DNA from: Zoroaster sp. YZ-2022 | Lineage: Eukaryota > Echinodermata > Asteroidea > Forcipulatida > Zoroasteridae | Assembly: GCA_029582265.1 (NCBI GenBank) | Contig: CM055828.1 | Coordinates: forward strand, 11,877,777-11,941,776 | Length of the DNA stretch: 64,000 nt | Direction of reading: 5' to 3' | Shown: piece by piece, positions 62,441 through 64,000 of the stretch | Layout: each line of letters opens with the position of its first letter | Numbering within the stretch: the stretch's first letter is position 1 | Notes under the pieces: generated by a model | What the model saw: the letters and a program-made list of their open reading frames with translations, nothing else | Database searches by the model: none | Told to the model about the DNA's origin: nothing | Translations under genes and position numbers: made by a program

Positions 62441-64000
62441 AAAAGAGCTCATTTCAAAGTATATTTCGTACCAGTTGGCAGCCGTAACATGCTGCAAGCT
62501 TTTTCCATCCGTTTTACTTCTCCTACTGCTCATCTCGGAAGCATTGTCCAGAGCAGAAACATAGTTCTGTGCATGGTAGATTAGCAGCGGAACATTTGCA
62601 ATTTCCAGCACACCGTTTTTACACTTGCACTTGATCAGCTCTCGGCACCCTTTTGACGCCTCTGGCATTACTGTCCAAAATGGATGCCAGACATCATCTG
62701 CATTTTTAGCCCATCCCCAATCTGCAGGTGAAGGCAGCTCTGGGTTAGCAATTTGGGACTGTCCCCAGATGTGACCGGCCTGAAAGACTGCCCTCTTCAC
62801 ATGTTGACGCAGTGCCTCTTTTGTCGGTGGAATATTTTCCGATTGCCGATTTCCCTGAGCAAACAGCTGCTTGCGTGCTTCGTTCACTTTCTTCAGAGGG
62901 GAAGTTCTACTGTACAGAACAACAAAGAACCTCTCTATGTTGTCCATGTCATCATCTGTTACTTCCGCTGGTGCATGTGAGAGATGATTGAAGACCTCCC
63001 CCAAGTTTGGCATGGAATTCCATATGCTCCACACAGTCTTTTTGCCAATCCCACATATGGCAGAAACAGTATCGCATCCGGAAACAGTATGCAGGAATAG
63101 AAGCCCCCATGAGCGTTCAGGGCCAATGTGAGTCGCAATAGTGTGAGCAGCAATGTGCCTGAAATAGTTTCCATGTCCAAATGCCAACCACATTGCACAA
63201 CCGTCCATAATGCTTGCCATTGCGATAGCCAACACAACCACATCCGTGTCTGTTGCATGAATGACGATACTTCTGTACCCCTGCTGATATGCATGCCAAG
63301 CATGTAGCATCATTCGTGAATCAGCCTCTTCATGCGTACATGGTTGAATTTGAGAAACATCAGAAGGGGGCTTTGATTTAACCTCTTCTTCAAAGGTTGT
63401 AAGAAGTGTTTTTCCCTCTGGAATAGCCATCGTTTGCAGGGCATCAGCAAGGAAACTGAATAATGTCTTTTTGTTGGAATCTACACGAAGGAAGCTGCTC
63501 CTGTTTCGTGGCACGGATGTCTGTTCAGTCACATGGAGTGGTATGCCAGTGCCACGACCAAGCCTGGTGCCTTCTTTGAGACTGTCCGTTCTGTAGGTGT
63601 CCCACACCACATCAACACGCATCACAGTCCCCTCATTTAACTTTCGGGCAATGTACGGAAGGACCTGTTTCTGTGCATAGTCACCAAATGTCCTGATCAC
63701 ACTGTTGCACTTCTTAGGCTCCAAATGATGGACTAAGGCAGCCCCATCGAAAATACGAACTTCTCCTTTGGGCGCATCATGAGGACGTTGTGCTAAAGCT
63801 TCCAAACAGGGCAAAAGATCAGCCTTGCCGGTTGGTGGGCGCATTGTATTGATACCTTCAGCCAATGCAGGTGGCCACCCATGACACTCATGTTCAAAAA
63901 ATGTGTTAAGATCACCATCTCTAGTTTGGCAAGAAATGTACATTCGTGAGAAGAGCTCCACATTACTTTTCATACGTGTAATCTTCGCCTCAGACTTTCC
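62423..64000 (-). CDS. Transposon-associated protein with PIN/FEN1-like features, partial
   Basis: Open from the stop at 62423 through 63973 and on to the window edge without a stop (over 520 codons), so the start is outside. Motifs: 'IFDGAALVHHLEPK' (about 63720), 'MRVDVVWDTYRTDSLKEGTR' (about 63600), 'CTHEEADSRMMLHAW' (about 63310), 'IHATDTDVVVLAI' (about 63230), 'FLHTVSGCDTVS' (about 63070). The spaced acidic motifs recall PIN/FEN1-like nucleases, and similar proteins are multicopy near transposons in marine invertebrates. I cannot name the family, and its activity is inference. The last codons lie at the edge of the 160-bp array. The long lesion-free frame contrasts with all neighbours. 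Confidence 0.7.
   Translation of the reverse strand, partial: GKSEAKITRMKSNVELFSRMYISCQTRDGDLNTFFEHECHGWPPALAEGINTMRPPTGKADLLPCLEALAQRPHDAPKGEVRIFDGAALVHHLEPKKCNSVIRTFGDYAQKQVLPYIARKLNEGTVMRVDVVWDTYRTDSLKEGTRLGRGTGIPLHVTEQTSVPRNRSSFLRVDSNKKTLFSFLADALQTMAIPEGKTLLTTFEEEVKSKPPSDVSQIQPCTHEEADSRMMLHAWHAYQQGYRSIVIHATDTDVVVLAIAMASIMDGCAMWLAFGHGNYFRHIAAHTIATHIGPERSWGLLFLHTVSGCDTVSAICGIGKKTVWSIWNSMPNLGEVFNHLSHAPAEVTDDDMDNIERFFVVLYSRTSPLKKVNEARKQLFAQGNRQSENIPPTKEALRQHVKRAVFQAGHIWGQSQIANPELPSPADWGWAKNADDVWHPFWTVMPEASKGCRELIKCKCKNGVLEIANVPLLIYHAQNYVSALDNASEMSSRRSKTDGKSLQHVTAANWYEIYFEMSSFELLNS

Overview
The window is animal nuclear DNA, most likely from a marine invertebrate. An NXPE-type gene with seven short exons, the frequent ACATGTAC-type words in its introns, and the mix of Polinton, Ngaro-like, PIF/Harbinger, hAT, piggyBac and Penelope sequence fit a lancelet or another invertebrate deuterostome. 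That placement is inference; no marker here proves the species.

Positions 1-17535 are one nearly complete Polinton/Maverick (adintovirus-like) element. Its left terminal inverted repeat starts at or before base 1 and matches the right one at 17471-17535. It carries a protein-primed type B DNA polymerase, a retrovirus-type integrase, an FtsK/HerA-type packaging ATPase, a double-jelly-roll major capsid protein, a candidate penton protein and several conserved Polinton genes of unknown role. Nearly every gene is broken by stops or frameshifts, so this is a dead copy. It was also a target for later insertions: a LINE 3' fragment (9807-10015), a TTAA-type MITE (11554-11883), and a Tc1/mariner element (14857-17171) that itself holds a PIF/Harbinger MITE (14917-15456).

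Positions about 17800-25466 are one minus-strand non-LTR retrotransposon split by two insertions: an Ngaro-like tyrosine-recombinase retrotransposon with split direct repeats (17905-22162) and a 781-bp PIF/Harbinger-like MITE (22699-23479). A second copy of that MITE (38967-39748) splits a tRNA-derived SINE. A hAT remnant with an 8-bp target duplication lies at 26023-27315.

Positions 28815-50239 (minus strand) hold the only intact host gene I can assemble. It has seven exons whose splice phases all agree and encodes 639 residues: an N-terminal CxxC/CxxC zinc ribbon, a signal-anchor helix, a neurexophilin-like region and a PC-esterase domain. Its introns are full of MITEs, foldbacks, a SINE and a Penelope fragment. 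A sense-oriented LINE ends about 80 bp upstream of its start codon.

Positions 50300-64000 are mostly repeats: LINE tails, a 20-bp minisatellite family, a tRNA-like sequence framed by 52-bp inverted arms, a broken two-exon piggyBac transposase, clusters of a hairpin whose stem co-varies between copies, and a ~160-bp tandem array. A long open frame (62423 to beyond 64000, minus) of a transposon-associated family of uncertain function closes the window.
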